From contig NZ_BDCE01000039.1 in assembly GCF_001613345.1 (NCBI RefSeq), positions 59,804 to 123,803 of the forward strand: 64,000 nucleotides of DNA. Direction: 5' to 3'. Below are positions 63,794-64,000 of the stretch, in pieces (the first letter of the stretch is position 1; each line of letters begins with the position of its first letter). Below the pieces are notes generated by a model. The model was given only the letters and a program-made list of their open reading frames with translations, searched no databases and had not been told where the DNA came from. The position numbers were made by a program, and so were the translations under genes. The stretch is from Nocardia uniformis NBRC 13702. Its GTDB lineage: Bacteria > Actinomycetota > Actinomycetes > Mycobacteriales > Mycobacteriaceae.

Positions 63794-64000
63794 AGTGGAG
63801 ATTCTGCCGTCCGCCACTGATTGCGTGCATCCGATAATGCCGCATAGCGCGCTCACCCGACGGTCGTTGAGGTGGATGTCGAGCGGACCGAGATGCGTTG
63901 CACGACTTCACCGGCCGTACCAGCAAGCGCACCGGGTCAACCGGCGGTGTGGTCGGGAGGTGACCATCGGTAGGCGATAGGTCCGATGAGCAGGGGCTGG
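63794..64000. other. Window end; possible 3' end of a leftward gene
   Basis: On the minus strand a frame entering at the window edge reads QPLLIGPIAYRWSPPDHTAG and stops at a TGA at 63937-63939. It looks like coding sequence but only 20 codons are visible. Nothing else is seen here. Confidence 0.25.

Overview
The window is high-GC actinobacterial DNA, most likely from a mycolic-acid-producing member of the Mycobacteriales and probably a Nocardia. The main evidence is a minus-strand block that matches, from memory of the M. tuberculosis map, the Rv1479-Rv1496 neighbourhood: moxR / DUF58 / VWA / fabG1 / inhA / ferrochelatase (42-48 kb), then NfeD and SPFH (32-34 kb), the TVP38-type membrane protein (18.1 kb) and mutA / mutB / meaB (12.7-18 kb). 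Accessory genes are inserted between these conserved pieces. No tRNA, rRNA or CRISPR array was seen.

Layout. 0-9 kb: end of an efflux pump with a TetR gene, a TetX-like flavin monooxygenase, a nucleoside hydrolase plus amidohydrolase pair, an ArsR-acetyltransferase fusion divergent from a flavoprotein/MFS pair (probably metalloid or organoarsenical handling), and a flavin monooxygenase missing its middle. 9-12.7 kb: a DevR/DosR orthologue without a kinase next to it, a SulP transporter, a small protein resembling a kinase dimerisation domain without its His, and a PNPOx-like protein. 12.7-18.8 kb: methylmalonyl-CoA mutase with its GTPase chaperone, and TVP38. 18.8-24.3 kb: an ABC importer-like operon (VOC, lipoprotein, fused double permease, membrane protein with helical repeats) without an ATPase. 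24.3-25.5 kb: an M23 peptidase and an Rpf gene with a long structured leader. 25.8-32 kb: a catabolic operon (two diiron-like hydrolases, the first frameshifted; Baeyer-Villiger-type monooxygenase; SDR; ferredoxin reductase) and its probable TetR regulator. 32-41 kb: SPFH/NfeD, DUF3097, small regulator-enzyme pairs and a TDT-family exporter. 41-48 kb: haem and mycolate genes. 48-56 kb: catalase, cell-wall and small secreted proteins, several gene remnants, AlkD-like repair. 55.5-64 kb: second Baeyer-Villiger-type monooxygenase, GH76 enzyme, HNH nuclease, a complete IS200/IS605 element (tnpA + tnpB), a NUDIX hydrolase, a beta-propeller protein and an EF-Tu domain-III-like protein.

How it fits together. 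inhA and fabG1 serve mycolate (FAS-II) synthesis, the ferrochelatase finishes haem, and catalase uses haem. mutAB/meaB channel propionyl-CoA carbon from branched and odd-chain lipid or sterol breakdown, in keeping with two monooxygenase loci for hydrophobic substrates. DevR, Rpf and the possible c-di-AMP leader point to dormancy and resuscitation control. The strongest regulatory observation is an 11-bp palindrome (TACYGNYRGTA type). It occurs as a tandem pair upstream of each monooxygenase locus, 31 kb apart, and once upstream of the TetR gene, suggesting one regulator controls both. Other notable points are the ABC-type operon without ATPase, the kinase-domain-like protein beside the DevR locus, and an in-frame amber codon splitting a RhoN-type protein.
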